Assembly: GCA_016791385.1 (NCBI GenBank)
Contig: JAEUMR010000059.1
Span: forward strand, 1-46,794
DNA: 46,794 nt
Direction: 5' to 3'
Source: Hyphomonadaceae bacterium
GTDB taxonomy: Bacteria; Pseudomonadota; Alphaproteobacteria; Caulobacterales; Aquidulcibacteraceae
The notes under the pieces: generated by a model
The model's database searches: none
Seen by the model: only the letters and a program-made list of their open reading frames with translations
Told to the model about the DNA's origin: nothing
Made by a program: the position numbers and the translations under genes
Shown here: positions 9,421-17,838 of the stretch, in pieces
How the letters are laid out: every line of letters begins with the position of its first letter
Position numbering within the stretch: the stretch's first letter is position 1

Positions 9421-10070
9421 GCCTTCTCCGGCAGATTCGGAAGCGTGATCTTCTGGCCCAACGAGCCATCATAGAGCGAAGGATCGGTGAGCACTGTGGG
9501 CCCGCCATCCGGCGCCGACGTCATCCGGCCAATGGCCGAGCCGGACGTGATCTTCTCGCCGCGCGCCAGCGCATCCATCAGCGCTTCCAGCGCGGCGGGC
9601 GAAAGGTCTTCGTGATAGTAATCGTCGATCGCCACCATCGGCGCGTTCACGCACGCGCCCATGCACTCAACCTCTTCCCACGAGAACATGCCGTCGGCGC
9701 TGACGGCGTGCTTCTCGCCAATGCGCTTCTTGCAGACGGCTTTGAGCTCTTCGGCGCCGCGCAGCATGCACGGGGTGGTGCCGCACACTTGCAGGTGATG
9801 CTTACCGACCGGAGCGAGTTGGAACATCGTGTAGAAGGTGGCTACCTCCAGCACGCGGATCACCGGCATGTCCAATAGCTCAGCGATGGCGCGGATCGCT
9901 GGCTCGGAAACCCAGCCTTCCTGCTTCTGCACCAGCCACATGACCGGGATGGCGGCAGATTGCTTCCGCTCGGGCGGATACTTCGCCATCCACCAGCGCA
10001 CCTGCTCCATGGTCGCGGGCGTGAAGGCAAAGCTCTCAGGCTGCTCTGCAGCTAAGCGGCGGACGCTCAT
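9417..10070 (-). CDS. nuoE: NADH-quinone oxidoreductase subunit E ([2Fe-2S])
   Basis: The 24-kDa thioredoxin-like subunit carrying cluster N1a. 217 residues. The ligands are visible as Cys 96 and Cys 101 in QVCGTTPCMLRG and Cys 136 and Cys 140 in EVECMGACVNAP. The N-terminal helical part (residues 15-80) ends with the conserved EVATFYTMFQ block. The C-terminal region after about 160 is an extension with a Gly/Pro-rich stretch, as in many alphaproteobacterial NuoE proteins. It is preceded by an NTF2-like gene with 7 bases between, and followed by the 84-residue membrane protein with a 4-base overlap. Confidence 0.96.
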   Translation of the reverse strand: MSVRRLAAEQPESFAFTPATMEQVRWWMAKYPPERKQSAAIPVMWLVQKQEGWVSEPAIRAIAELLDMPVIRVLEVATFYTMFQLAPVGKHHLQVCGTTPCMLRGAEELKAVCKKRIGEKHAVSADGMFSWEEVECMGACVNAPMVAIDDYYHEDLSPAALEALMDALARGEKITSGSAIGRMTSAPDGGPTVLTDPSLYDGSLGQKITLPNLPEKA

Positions 10071-10077
10071 GTTCTAC

Positions 10078-10431
10078 TCACTTCACGAAATCGACGCGGG
10101 CGATCAGCCCATTCTTCACAGTGTAGATGGCGATGGCTTCGAGCCGCGGGCCGTTGGGGCTCCGCAGCACGTCTTCATGATCGATGACGACATCGCCCAG
10201 AGCCATGCGGTGGACCAGCCGTGCCTTGTTCTCAGGATATTGCGCGAACATGGCCGCGTAGCGGGCGCGCACTTCCTCGCGACCGTTCTGAGTCACCGCG
10301 CCATTGAGATCGCAAATCTGGCAGTCCGGCGCGTAGGTCGCCAGGAACGCGTCCATATCCTGGGCGTTGTAGGCGTCGAACTGGCGCTGAACGACTTCGA
10401 CCGCAGGCCCCGATGCGTGCGCCGCGCTCAC
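10078..10431 (-). CDS. NTF2/SnoaL-like protein within nuo operon
   Basis: 117 residues from a GTG at 10431 that overlaps the nuoD stop by 4 bases (GTGA); the frame continues 25 codons upstream inside nuoD but the coupled GTG is preferred. The pattern is that of the SnoaL/NTF2-like fold: an opening helix [26 protein letters not shown], then strands with G-R-E-E-V-R-A-R-Y in the second helix, and a C-terminal [16 protein letters not shown] hairpin. Such proteins are small isomerase-like or ligand-binding proteins; the substrate cannot be told. It lies between nuoD and nuoE, 7 bases from the nuoE start. Confidence 0.85.
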   Translation of the reverse strand: MSAAHASGPAVEVVQRQFDAYNAQDMDAFLATYAPDCQICDLNGAVTQNGREEVRARYAAMFAQYPENKARLVHRMALGDVVIDHEDVLRSPNGPRLEAIAIYTVKNGLIARVDFVK

Positions 10432-11642
10432 CGGTCGATTTCCCCGAACACGATGTCGAGCGAGCCGAGCACCGCAGAGACATCCGCCAGCATGTGGCCG
10501 CGGCACATGTAGTCCATCGCTTCGAGGTGCGGGAAACCCGGCGCGCGGATCTTCAAGCGGTACGGCTTGTTGCTGCCGTCGGCGACGAGATAGACGCCAA
10601 ATTCGCCCTTCGGCGCCTCGACCGCCGCGTACGCCTCGCCCGCCGGCACGTGGAAGCCTTCGGTATAGAGCTTGAAGTGATGGATGAGCGCTTCCATCGA
10701 GCTCTTCATCTCGGCCCGGCGCGGCGGCGCGAACTTCGAATTCAGCGGCAGCACCGGCCCCTGCGCTTCACGCAGCAGCTTGATGCATTGCTGCATGAGC
10801 TTGGTCGACTCGCGCATCTCCTCGACGCGGCACAGATAGCGATCATAGCAATCACCGTTCTTGCCGAGCGGCACCTTGAACTGCAGTTCGTCGTAGATTT
10901 CGTAGGGCTGCGAGCGGCGCAGGTCCCAGGCCAAGCCCGATCCACGCACCATCACGCCTGAGAAGCCCCACTTGATCACATCGTCCGGCGTCACCACGCC
11001 GATATCGACGTTGCGCTGCTTGAAGATGCGATTGTCGGTGAGCAGGCCTTCGATGTCGTCGATCGTGCGCGGGAATTGCGCGCACCATTCTTCGATGTCG
11101 TCCACCAGCTGCGGCGGCAGATCCTGGTGCACCCCGCCGGGGCGCACATAGTTCGCGTGCAGCCGCGAGCCCGAGGCGCGCTCATAGAACACCATGAGCT
11201 TTTCGCGTTCCTCGAAGCCCCAGAGCGGGGGCGTCAGCGCGCCGACGTCCATCGCCTGCGTGGTGACGTTGAGCAGGTGATTGAGAATGCGCCCGATCTC
11301 GGAATAGAGCACGCGGATGATCTGCGCCCGGCGCGGCACGTCGATGCCGGCGAGCTTCTCGATCGCCAGGCAGAAGGCGTGCTCCTGGTTCATCGGCGCG
11401 ACGTAATCGAGCCGGTCGAAATACGGGATCGCCTGCAGATAGGTCTTGTACTCGATCAGCTTCTCGGTGCCGCGGTGCAACAGGCCGATATGCGGATCGA
11501 CGCGCTCGACCACTTCGCCGTCGAGTTCGAGCACCAGGCGCAGCACGCCGTGCGCGGCCGGGTGCTGTGGGCCGAAATTGATCGTGAAGGTGCGCTTTTC
11601 TTCCGGCGCGGCCGCCGGGATCGTCGTTGTGCCGTCAGCCAC
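10428..11642 (-). CDS. nuoD: NADH-quinone oxidoreductase subunit D
   Basis: The 49-kDa subunit, related to the [NiFe]-hydrogenase large subunit, which helps form the quinone site. The GTG at 11642 (VADGTTTIP) is chosen because GGAG lies about 8 bases upstream and the overlap with nuoC is then 8 bases; an Arg-rich in-frame extension upstream is rejected. The 404 residues contain [16 protein letters not shown] near the N-terminus, [12 protein letters not shown], and a C-terminal [29 protein letters not shown] that ends exactly as this family does. Confidence 0.96.
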   Translation of the reverse strand: MADGTTTIPAAAPEEKRTFTINFGPQHPAAHGVLRLVLELDGEVVERVDPHIGLLHRGTEKLIEYKTYLQAIPYFDRLDYVAPMNQEHAFCLAIEKLAGIDVPRRAQIIRVLYSEIGRILNHLLNVTTQAMDVGALTPPLWGFEEREKLMVFYERASGSRLHANYVRPGGVHQDLPPQLVDDIEEWCAQFPRTIDDIEGLLTDNRIFKQRNVDIGVVTPDDVIKWGFSGVMVRGSGLAWDLRRSQPYEIYDELQFKVPLGKNGDCYDRYLCRVEEMRESTKLMQQCIKLLREAQGPVLPLNSKFAPPRRAEMKSSMEALIHHFKLYTEGFHVPAGEAYAAVEAPKGEFGVYLVADGSNKPYRLKIRAPGFPHLEAMDYMCRGHMLADVSAVLGSLDIVFGEIDR

Positions 11643-12252
11643 GAGCGTTCTCCGGGTCCTTCGTCGCCTTCTCATCGCCCGGCAGCGTCATGCCTTCCCA
11701 GGGGGAGAGGAATTCGAAGGCGCGGAACGCCTGCGCCAGCTTCACGGGCTGGTACGCCACGCGCTGTTGCTCGGGGTCGTACCAAACCTCGACATGGCCC
11801 GAGAGCGGGAAGTCCTTGCGCAGCGGGAAGCCCTCGAAGCCGTAATCGGTCAGCAGGCGGCGCAGATCCGGGTGGTTGGCGAACAGGATGCCATACATGT
11901 CGAACGCTTCGCGCTCGTACCAGTCTGCGCACGGGAAGAGGCTGGCGATCGACGGAACGGGCGTCTGTTCGTCCGTCATCACACGCAGCCGGATGCGGTG
12001 GTTCAGGTGCATCGACAGGAAGTGGTAGACGACGTCAAAGCGCTTATCGCGTTGCGGATAATCGACACCGCAAATGTCGATCAGCGTGGTGAAGCGGCAG
12101 CGCGGATCGTCGCGCAGGAAGCGCGCGACGGTCAGCAGCTGGTCGGCGCGCACGTCGAGCGTGAGTTCGCCGAAGGCGAGCTTCATGTCCTCGATCGCGG
12201 AGGTCATCGAGGCGCGGATATGCGCGCCGAGGTCTTCAAGCGCCTGCGTCAT
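11635..12252 (-). CDS. nuoC: NADH-quinone oxidoreductase subunit C
   Basis: The 30-kDa peripheral-arm subunit, 205 residues. The family signature is clear around residues 114-150: [22 protein letters not shown], followed by [17 protein letters not shown]. The N-terminal domain contains the conserved D-x-C-G-V-D-Y segment after a two-strand region. It overlaps nuoB by 4 bases (ATGA at 12252-12249) and nuoD by 8 bases, so C and D are separate genes here, not the fused NuoCD found in enterobacteria. Confidence 0.96.
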   Translation of the reverse strand: MTQALEDLGAHIRASMTSAIEDMKLAFGELTLDVRADQLLTVARFLRDDPRCRFTTLIDICGVDYPQRDKRFDVVYHFLSMHLNHRIRLRVMTDEQTPVPSIASLFPCADWYEREAFDMYGILFANHPDLRRLLTDYGFEGFPLRKDFPLSGHVEVWYDPEQQRVAYQPVKLAQAFRAFEFLSPWEGMTLPGDEKATKDPENARG

Positions 12253-12812
12253 CGAATGATGTTTCCTTCGCGGCGGATTTTGCGCTGCAGCTGCAACACG
12301 CCATAGACCAGCGCTTCCGCGGTGGGCGGGCAGCCCGGCACGTAGATGTCGACCGGCACGACGCGGTCACAACCGCGCACGACGCTGTAGCTATAATGGT
12401 AATAGCCCCCGCCATTGGCGCAGCTGCCCATCGAGATGACGTAACGCGGGTTCGGCATCTGATCGTAGACCTTGCGCAGAGCCGGGGCCATTTTGTTGGT
12501 CAGCGTGCCGGCGACGATCATCACATCGCTCTGACGCGGGCTGGCGCGCGGGGCGAAGCCGAAGCGCTCAAGATCGTAGCGCGGCATCGAAGCCTGCATC
12601 ATCTCGACTGCGCAGCAGGCGAGCCCGAAGGTCATCCACATCAGCGAGCCGGTGCGCGCCCAAGTGATCAGATCATCGGCGGCCGCGGTCAGAAAGCCCT
12701 TGTCCGCCAATTGATTGGAAAGGCCGGTATAAAACGGGTCGTCTTCTTTGACGGGATAGCCGCCTTCAACGCCCGCGCGCGCCGCGCCGCCAGCAGGAAC
12801 GGTCACTCCCAT
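12249..12812 (-). CDS. nuoB: NADH-quinone oxidoreductase subunit B (cluster N2)
   Basis: The subunit holding cluster N2, the last electron carrier before quinone. From the ATG at 12812 it has 187 residues; the ligands are Cys 66 and Cys 67 in [11 protein letters not shown], Cys 131 in GSCANGGG and Cys 161 in [11 protein letters not shown]. Start choice: AAAGG stands about 10 bases before this ATG; an alternative GTG at 12806 would give a 4-base GTGA overlap with nuoA, and a more distant ATG at 12833 lies deep in nuoA. The protein is otherwise unaffected. Confidence 0.95.
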   Translation of the reverse strand: MGVTVPAGGAARAGVEGGYPVKEDDPFYTGLSNQLADKGFLTAAADDLITWARTGSLMWMTFGLACCAVEMMQASMPRYDLERFGFAPRASPRQSDVMIVAGTLTNKMAPALRKVYDQMPNPRYVISMGSCANGGGYYHYSYSVVRGCDRVVPVDIYVPGCPPTAEALVYGVLQLQRKIRREGNIIR

Positions 12813-13180
12813 TCGAGCGCGCCTTTCTTCCATTCGTAGATGAAGCCAACCGTCAGCACGCCGAGGAACGCCATCATCGACCAGAACGCGAACTGGCCGA
12901 CCTCAGCGGGCATGTCGCCGAGCGTGATCGCCCAGGGAAACAGGAACGCCACTTCAAGGTCGAAGATGATGAAGAGGATCGACACCAGGTAGAAGCGCAC
13001 GTCGAACTTCATGCGCGCGTCGTCGAACGCGTTGAAACCGCATTCGTAGGCCGACACCTTCTCCTTGTCGGGAGACTTCGGCGCGACCACCCAAGCAGCG
13101 ATCAGGAAGCCCAGGCCGAGCACCAAAGCGACGGCGAAGAAGATGATAATCGGCAGATAATCGAGCAGATCCAGGCCCAT
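12803..13180 (-). CDS. nuoA: NADH-quinone oxidoreductase subunit A
   Basis: First gene of the complex I operon: a three-helix membrane subunit of 125 residues. Signature features are the first helix ([24 protein letters not shown]), the conserved loop [43 protein letters not shown] with its Cys and acidic residues, and a last helix followed by the WKKGALEWE tail. A strong ribosome site, AGGTGAGG, ends 2-3 bases before the ATG. The operon promoter should lie in 13181-13340, where I could not pick convincing -35/-10 boxes. Confidence 0.96.
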   Translation of the reverse strand: MGLDLLDYLPIIIFFAVALVLGLGFLIAAWVVAPKSPDKEKVSAYECGFNAFDDARMKFDVRFYLVSILFIIFDLEVAFLFPWAITLGDMPAEVGQFAFWSMMAFLGVLTVGFIYEWKKGALEWE

Positions 13181-13340
13181 GCCCTCACCTAAGCGCGTGC
13201 GGGCCGCGACGCCAGTGTATGAGGCGCCGCAGCCGCGAAATCGGCGCGGACGCTAGTGGCGCCCGCGCCGCCTGTCCATGCAGCTTTGTGGGAATTTGCC
13301 CGCACCAAGAGCGCCCGATCTCCCCCTGATGACTGGCGCG

Positions 13341-15905
13341 TCAGACCTCAGCGGCTGGACTGCCTCCTGACCGTGTCTGCAACACGCGCAAGGCGCCGCC
13401 CCAGACGCCGCCGAGCACCGCCACAGCTGTACCGGTCCAGACCCAGTGGGAGGGCGAAACGCCGAACATCGCCGCCAGCGGTGGGACCAGCATCACCAGG
13501 GTCATGGCCGTGCTGACCGCCAGCACGATGATCCAGAACACGCGCCGGTGCGGGGCAAATAGGGAGGCGCCGGAGAGCGAGTCCGTCAGCGCCAGCGCAA
13601 GGTTCCCCAACGTCAAGCCGATGAAGGCGGCCCCGCGCGCCTCCGGCTCCGGCGCCACCTGCAGGAGCCAAGCATACAGACCGAGCACCAGGGCCAGCAG
13701 GCCGGCGCCCTGCGCCAGCGCGACGGTCAGGTGGCGCACACCAAACAGCGGCTCGTCCCGCGGCCGTGGCGGCCGTGTCATGGCGCGGGCTTCGCCGCGC
13801 TCGGCCTCGAATACTAAGGCGCAGGTCGGATCGATCGCCAGTTCCAGCAGCACCACGTGCATGGGCAAGAGCAGCGGCGGCATGCCGAGTACAATCGGCA
13901 GCAGCGCCAGCCCCGCAATCGGCACGTGAATCGCCGTGATGTAGGTGAGCGCGTTGCGCAGATTGTTGAAGATCCGCCGGCCCAAGCGAATGCCGCCGAC
14001 GATCGAGGCGAAACTGTCATCGAGCAGGATCAAATCCGCCGCTTCGCGCGCAACATCGGCGCCGCGCTGTCCCATGGCGATGCCGATGTCCGCCGCTTCG
14101 AGCGCGGGCGCATCGTTGACGCCATCGCCAGTCATGGCGACCACCTCACCGTTGGCCTTGAACGCTTCGACCAGCAGCAGCTTCTGCTGCGGCGCCACGC
14201 GGGCAAACACCCGCACATCGCGCAAGCGTTCGCAGAGCGTCGGAAACGGCAGTTCGCCGATCTCGCGTCCGGTCAGCACCCCGGCGGAAACATTGATGCC
14301 CGCTGCTTCGGCGGCCGCCCGCGCCGTGGCCGGGTGGTCGCCGGTAATCATCGCGACTTTCACGCCAGCGCCGCGCGCCTCCGCCAGTGCTGCGGGCACC
14401 GCGGGGCGCAACGGGTCACGGAACGCGATCAGCCCCAGGAACTCGAACCGTACCGCCGAGGGATCATCGATCATCGCGTCCGTCGTGGCGCGGGCGATGC
14501 CGAGGACGCGCAATCCATCGCGCCCGAACGCCGCCAGCGCATCGTGAATGGCAGGCTGCGTCGCGCCATCATGCATGCCGCACAAGGCGATCACCGCCTC
14601 CGGCGCGCCCTTGGCGGCGAGCAGCCAATCCTTCCCATCTTCCCAAGCTTGCACCACCACCATGCGGTCGGGCCGCAACGGCCACGTCCGCGAGGGCGCT
14701 GAAGCGTTCGCCAACGGAGCCAGCGCGTCGATGGCGCGGTCCATGGGATCGACCGGGTGCGCCGCCGAGGCGCGCCGCGCCACCGTCAGCAAATCTTCAG
14801 CTTCGCTTGGCGCCGTCTCCTGCCCAGTCGCCTGGAGCCACAGGCGCGCCACCTGCATGCGGTTCTCGGTCAGCGTTCCTGTTTTATCGACGCAAAGCAC
14901 GCTGGCGGCGCCGAGACTCTCGATCACCGCGCTGCGGCGCACGAGCACGCGGTGACGCGCCAAGCGCCAAGCGCCGACGGCGAGAAACACCGCCAGCACC
15001 ATCGGAAATTCCTCGGGCACAAGCGAGATCGCGACGGTGATGCCGGCAAGCAAGCCGCTAAACCAATCGTGGCGAAGCAGCCCGTAGGCGAGCGCGACCA
15101 CACCGCAAAAGGCAAATGCAACCAAGCCAAGCAGGCCAACCACTTTCGCCGCACGCTGCTGCAGCGGCGTCGGCATGTGCGCGATCTGCGCCAGCGAAGC
15201 GCCGATGCGTCCGATCTCGGAATTGGCGCCGGTCCGCGTCACCCGGGCGACGCCGTGGCCGCGGACGATGAGTCCGCCGGCAAACAGATAGACGCTGGCA
15301 TCATCGCCGGGAGCAACATCTGGATTTGGGCTCGCGCCGGGCGCGGCCAAGCGCTTGGTGACGGGCGCCGATTCGCCGGTGAGCACCGCCTCATCGACGC
15401 TGAGCATATCGCCCCCGATCAGCATCGCGTCCGCCGGAAGCCGGTCGCCCTCGGTGACAAGAATGACATCCCCGGGCACAAGTTCTCGCGCCGGGAGGCG
15501 ACGCTCGGCGCCGTCGCGCATGACCCGGACTGTGGGTTGAGCCAATTGCCGCAACGCGGCCAGGGCGCGCTCGCTTCGCGCCTCCTGCGCCACGACAAGA
15601 CCCGCAGCGACCAGGGCGGCGACAGAGAGAAACAGACCCTCGCCAATGTCGCCGACAAAAACATAAAGCAGCGCCGCGCCCAGCATCAGCAGGAACATCG
15701 GCTCACGCCCGGTCTCGGCGATGATGTCGAGCACGCTGCGCGTGCGCTTGGCCGCAACCTCGTTGGGCCCAACTTGCTCAAGCAGGCGCGCGGCCTCGGC
15801 CTGGCTCAAGCCATCAGCCGGCGCCGCAAGGGCGGACCGCAGCGGTTCGGTGGGGGATTGCGACACCAGCGCATAATGACTGCTGGCCTGACGCTGCACC
15901 ACCAA
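13341..15905 (-). CDS. P-type (type II-like) cation-transporting ATPase
   Basis: Integral membrane ion pump, up to 854 residues. All catalytic signatures are present: LTGES (175-179) in the actuator domain, DKTGTLT with phosphorylated Asp 340, MITGDHPAT in the nucleotide domain and TGDGVNDAP in the hinge. Membrane helix 4 reads PEEFP (297-301) rather than the PEGLP of calcium pumps, so the transported ion is uncertain. An N-terminal cation-ATPase domain and a C-terminal helical bundle with Asn/Asp-bearing helices fit type II pumps. The open frame begins at a TTG (15905) with no ribosome site; GTG codons at 15902, 15899 or 15866 are alternatives. It ends 160 bases upstream of nuoA, same strand. 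Confidence 0.9.
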   Translation of the reverse strand: MVVQRQASSHYALVSQSPTEPLRSALAAPADGLSQAEAARLLEQVGPNEVAAKRTRSVLDIIAETGREPMFLLMLGAALLYVFVGDIGEGLFLSVAALVAAGLVVAQEARSERALAALRQLAQPTVRVMRDGAERRLPARELVPGDVILVTEGDRLPADAMLIGGDMLSVDEAVLTGESAPVTKRLAAPGASPNPDVAPGDDASVYLFAGGLIVRGHGVARVTRTGANSEIGRIGASLAQIAHMPTPLQQRAAKVVGLLGLVAFAFCGVVALAYGLLRHDWFSGLLAGITVAISLVPEEFPMVLAVFLAVGAWRLARHRVLVRRSAVIESLGAASVLCVDKTGTLTENRMQVARLWLQATGQETAPSEAEDLLTVARRASAAHPVDPMDRAIDALAPLANASAPSRTWPLRPDRMVVVQAWEDGKDWLLAAKGAPEAVIALCGMHDGATQPAIHDALAAFGRDGLRVLGIARATTDAMIDDPSAVRFEFLGLIAFRDPLRPAVPAALAEARGAGVKVAMITGDHPATARAAAEAAGINVSAGVLTGREIGELPFPTLCERLRDVRVFARVAPQQKLLLVEAFKANGEVVAMTGDGVNDAPALEAADIGIAMGQRGADVAREAADLILLDDSFASIVGGIRLGRRIFNNLRNALTYITAIHVPIAGLALLPIVLGMPPLLLPMHVVLLELAIDPTCALVFEAERGEARAMTRPPRPRDEPLFGVRHLTVALAQGAGLLALVLGLYAWLLQVAPEPEARGAAFIGLTLGNLALALTDSLSGASLFAPHRRVFWIIVLAVSTAMTLVMLVPPLAAMFGVSPSHWVWTGTAVAVLGGVWGGALRVLQTRSGGSPAAEV

Positions 15906-15913
15906 TTTGGAGG

Positions 15914-15952
15914 GGCGCGTGACGGGGCTCGAACCTCCGCCCTCCGCATGAC
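15914..15952 (-). pseudogene. tRNA-Asp 3'-half remnant
   Basis: About 40 bases matching the 3' part of the intact tRNA-Asp at 16996-17072. Read on the minus strand, it keeps the anticodon bases GTCA, a degraded anticodon-stem/variable region, an uninterrupted GGTTCGAGCCCCGTCAC T-arm block and a GCGCC near-end. The 5' half (D-arm and first acceptor strand) is absent, so it cannot be a functional tRNA. Such partial copies commonly mark old integration or duplication events at a tRNA gene. Confidence 0.65.
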
Positions 15953-15980
15953 ATGATAGTTGATGTGGCGGACGCGCGCG

Positions 15981-16934
15981 TCAGAGCAGCGGCTGGGGCT
16001 TGCTGCGCAGCCATTGCGACAGCACCCACTTCCGCCCTCGGCTTGGCGGCAGGCCGGCGTGGACAGTCAGCGGATCAGGTTGGCCGTCGGCAAAAACATT
16101 GACGAATAAGACGCAATCGCCCGGCCCGCCGCGCAGCTTCAGCTTCGCCTGTGGAAAATGCGTCTCGCCGCCGTCAAAGTCGGCGTTGAGATAGGTCACA
16201 CAGGTCGCAACGCGCTGGCCGAGTATCGCTAGTTCATCCTGGAAGCGAGGCGCGCGCGGATCGACGAAGTCGAAGTGTTCTTCGAACTGCTGCCCTGGCT
16301 CATAGCTGATCAAATTTGGGGGCTCATGGTAGTGCACCGGCATGCCGGTAAGAGCGGCCACGCGCGCCTGCATCACGGCGCACACCATGTCCCGCCGCAG
16401 CACGGTCAGGCCGGCAGACAGCGCCGTCCGCATTTCGTGCCGCCGGATTTGACCGGTGCTGGCGTCATTGACCTCGCCTGGCGCGAGGAACGGCGCGCCG
16501 CGCTCGATCAGCCATTCCGCCATGGCCTCGCTCGCAAGGCCCCTCACCATTCCGATCCGCGGCCGGTCGCTCAGCCAGTCGACCGCCGGCGCGGCGAGCA
16601 GAGCCGGGATGTCGATCCCCTCGCGAATGGAGCGCCAGGCCCGGCCCCTGGCTGCGTCGAGATCAGCCAGAATCAACACCTGCCGCTGGGCGGCCGCATC
16701 TCCGAGTTCGCAGGCGCGCTCCAGCTGATCGAGCGCCTCGCGCCAATCCGGCTCACGCGCGACGCCAATAGCCGCAAGCATCGCCAATCGTGCCGCGGCG
16801 CGGCCGCTGCCGCGTTCGAGGGCGAGAGCAAACATCGCTGCCGCGGCCTCGGGCTCTGGGGGAGCGTCTCCAGCGCCGACCAACAGCCGGTCCGCCTCAG
16901 CCAACAATTGTTCTATATCCGCCGCAGAAGCCAT
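15981..16934 (-). CDS. 2OG-Fe(II) oxygenase, prolyl 4-hydroxylase-like
   Basis: 317 residues from MASAADIEQ (16934); an ATG six codons upstream (16952) is possible, and neither has a clear ribosome site. The C-terminal half is a prolyl-4-hydroxylase-type double-stranded beta-helix: H220-x-D222 in EEHFDF, distal His 292 in VHAGLPPS, and Lys 302 in GRKWVLSQW for 2-oxoglutarate, with the TYLNADFDGGETHF block before it. The N-terminal ~100 residues are Ala-rich helices resembling Sel1/TPR-type repeats (AAAMFALALERGSGRAAARLA). Its substrate is unknown; bacterial homologues hydroxylate peptidyl proline or other side chains. Confidence 0.88.
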   Translation of the reverse strand: MASAADIEQLLAEADRLLVGAGDAPPEPEAAAAMFALALERGSGRAAARLAMLAAIGVAREPDWREALDQLERACELGDAAAQRQVLILADLDAARGRAWRSIREGIDIPALLAAPAVDWLSDRPRIGMVRGLASEAMAEWLIERGAPFLAPGEVNDASTGQIRRHEMRTALSAGLTVLRRDMVCAVMQARVAALTGMPVHYHEPPNLISYEPGQQFEEHFDFVDPRAPRFQDELAILGQRVATCVTYLNADFDGGETHFPQAKLKLRGGPGDCVLFVNVFADGQPDPLTVHAGLPPSRGRKWVLSQWLRSKPQPLL

Positions 16935-16995
16935 AGCCGCGACGCGTAGCATGCTTTGAGATACGGCGAAGGCCTATGAGCCGCTTATCGGAAAA

Positions 16996-17072
16996 TGGCG
17001 CGAGTGACGGGGCTCGAACCCGCGACCTCCGGCGTGACAGGCCGGCGCTCTAACCGACTGAGCTACACCCGC
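16996..17072 (-). tRNA. tRNA-Asp (GUC)
   Basis: A full 77-base cloverleaf on the minus strand. The acceptor stem GCGGGTG pairs with CACTCGC with one G-U pair; D-arm TAGCTCAGTCGGTTAGAGC, anticodon loop CTGTCAC giving anticodon GTC, T-arm GGTTCGAGCC, and a genome-encoded CCA end (16998-16996). A truncated copy of its 3' half occurs about 1 kb away at 15914-15952. Confidence 0.97.
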
Positions 17073-17152
17073 GTCTTTGCGAGACGGGAGGGGTTAGGCC
17101 AAGCTGTTCCGCCGGTCAAGCACGCACGCAGGCGCTTTTTTGCGGCAAAACA

Positions 17153-17677
17153 CTACGGTGCGGGCGCCGCCGCCGCGGCTGCGGGACGGATCGGGTCGTC
17201 CCACGTCCGGCTCGGCGAAGTGAGACGCAACAGCGCCTCCAAGCGGTCGTTCGGGACCAATTCCTCTACCCCGCTCATGTCGCTGACGCCGACGAACACA
17301 TCCCCTGTCTCCGCGTCGATGGCGACTACGCCGAGGCCGTCCAGACACCCCCCCGCTGCGCAGCCAGAAAACACCAGCGCCTCCAGCCCTCCGCCCGAGG
17401 CCATCACGCCCACGGCGGGGGTCGCCGTGACCCGGGCAAAGCGCGCGCGCTCGGCGTCAGACAAGCCCATGGCGGCAATCGAATACCGCTGCATGCCGGG
17501 CGCGGCGAGAAAGTCGGCGTAGGAGCGCCCAACGAAGGGCGTCAGATCAGGGGCCGGCGTGCTGGCCTCGGCGAGCGGCGGCGCCGGCGCCGCCTTTTCC
17601 AGTCCAAGCCGGTCGCACGCCGCCAGCGCCAGCACCGCAGCGGCAACCCAGGTGAATCGAAGCGCAAAACTCCCCAT
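17153..17677 (-). CDS. Putative lipoprotein, possibly Ivy-like lysozyme inhibitor
   Basis: 174 residues with a lipoprotein signal: basic MGSFALRFTW, hydrophobic AAAVLALAAC and a Cys at 21. The mature protein has a first helix (FVGRSYADFLAAPGM), then SGCAAGGC about 25 residues before DVFVGVSD. This C-x4-C hairpin followed by a hydrophobic strand and Gly-rich turn resembles, in outline only, inhibitor of vertebrate lysozyme (Ivy), whose signature is C-K-P-H-D-C. The match is weak: the Lys/His residues are absent, so the function is unproven. The C-terminal tail is Ala/Pro-rich. It is divergent from the ThDP-enzyme gene. Confidence 0.6.
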   Translation of the reverse strand: MGSFALRFTWVAAAVLALAACDRLGLEKAAPAPPLAEASTPAPDLTPFVGRSYADFLAAPGMQRYSIAAMGLSDAERARFARVTATPAVGVMASGGGLEALVFSGCAAGGCLDGLGVVAIDAETGDVFVGVSDMSGVEELVPNDRLEALLRLTSPSRTWDDPIRPAAAAAAPAP

Positions 17678-17838
17678 GAAAGAAGCTTAACCACTTTGCC
17701 GGGGCCACACCAACCACCCCCGCAGGGCAATCATCCTCGCCGAGGCTGACGAGGATTGATTCTGCACATACCCAGCTTTCGCATTAGCGTCGAAGTTGAG
17801 GCTCAGAGCGCGCAAGCGCCGGTCTGTGGGAGGACGAT

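Noticed and set aside
15914-15952. A second functional tRNA-Asp
   Set aside because: The 5' half, D-arm and acceptor partner are missing.
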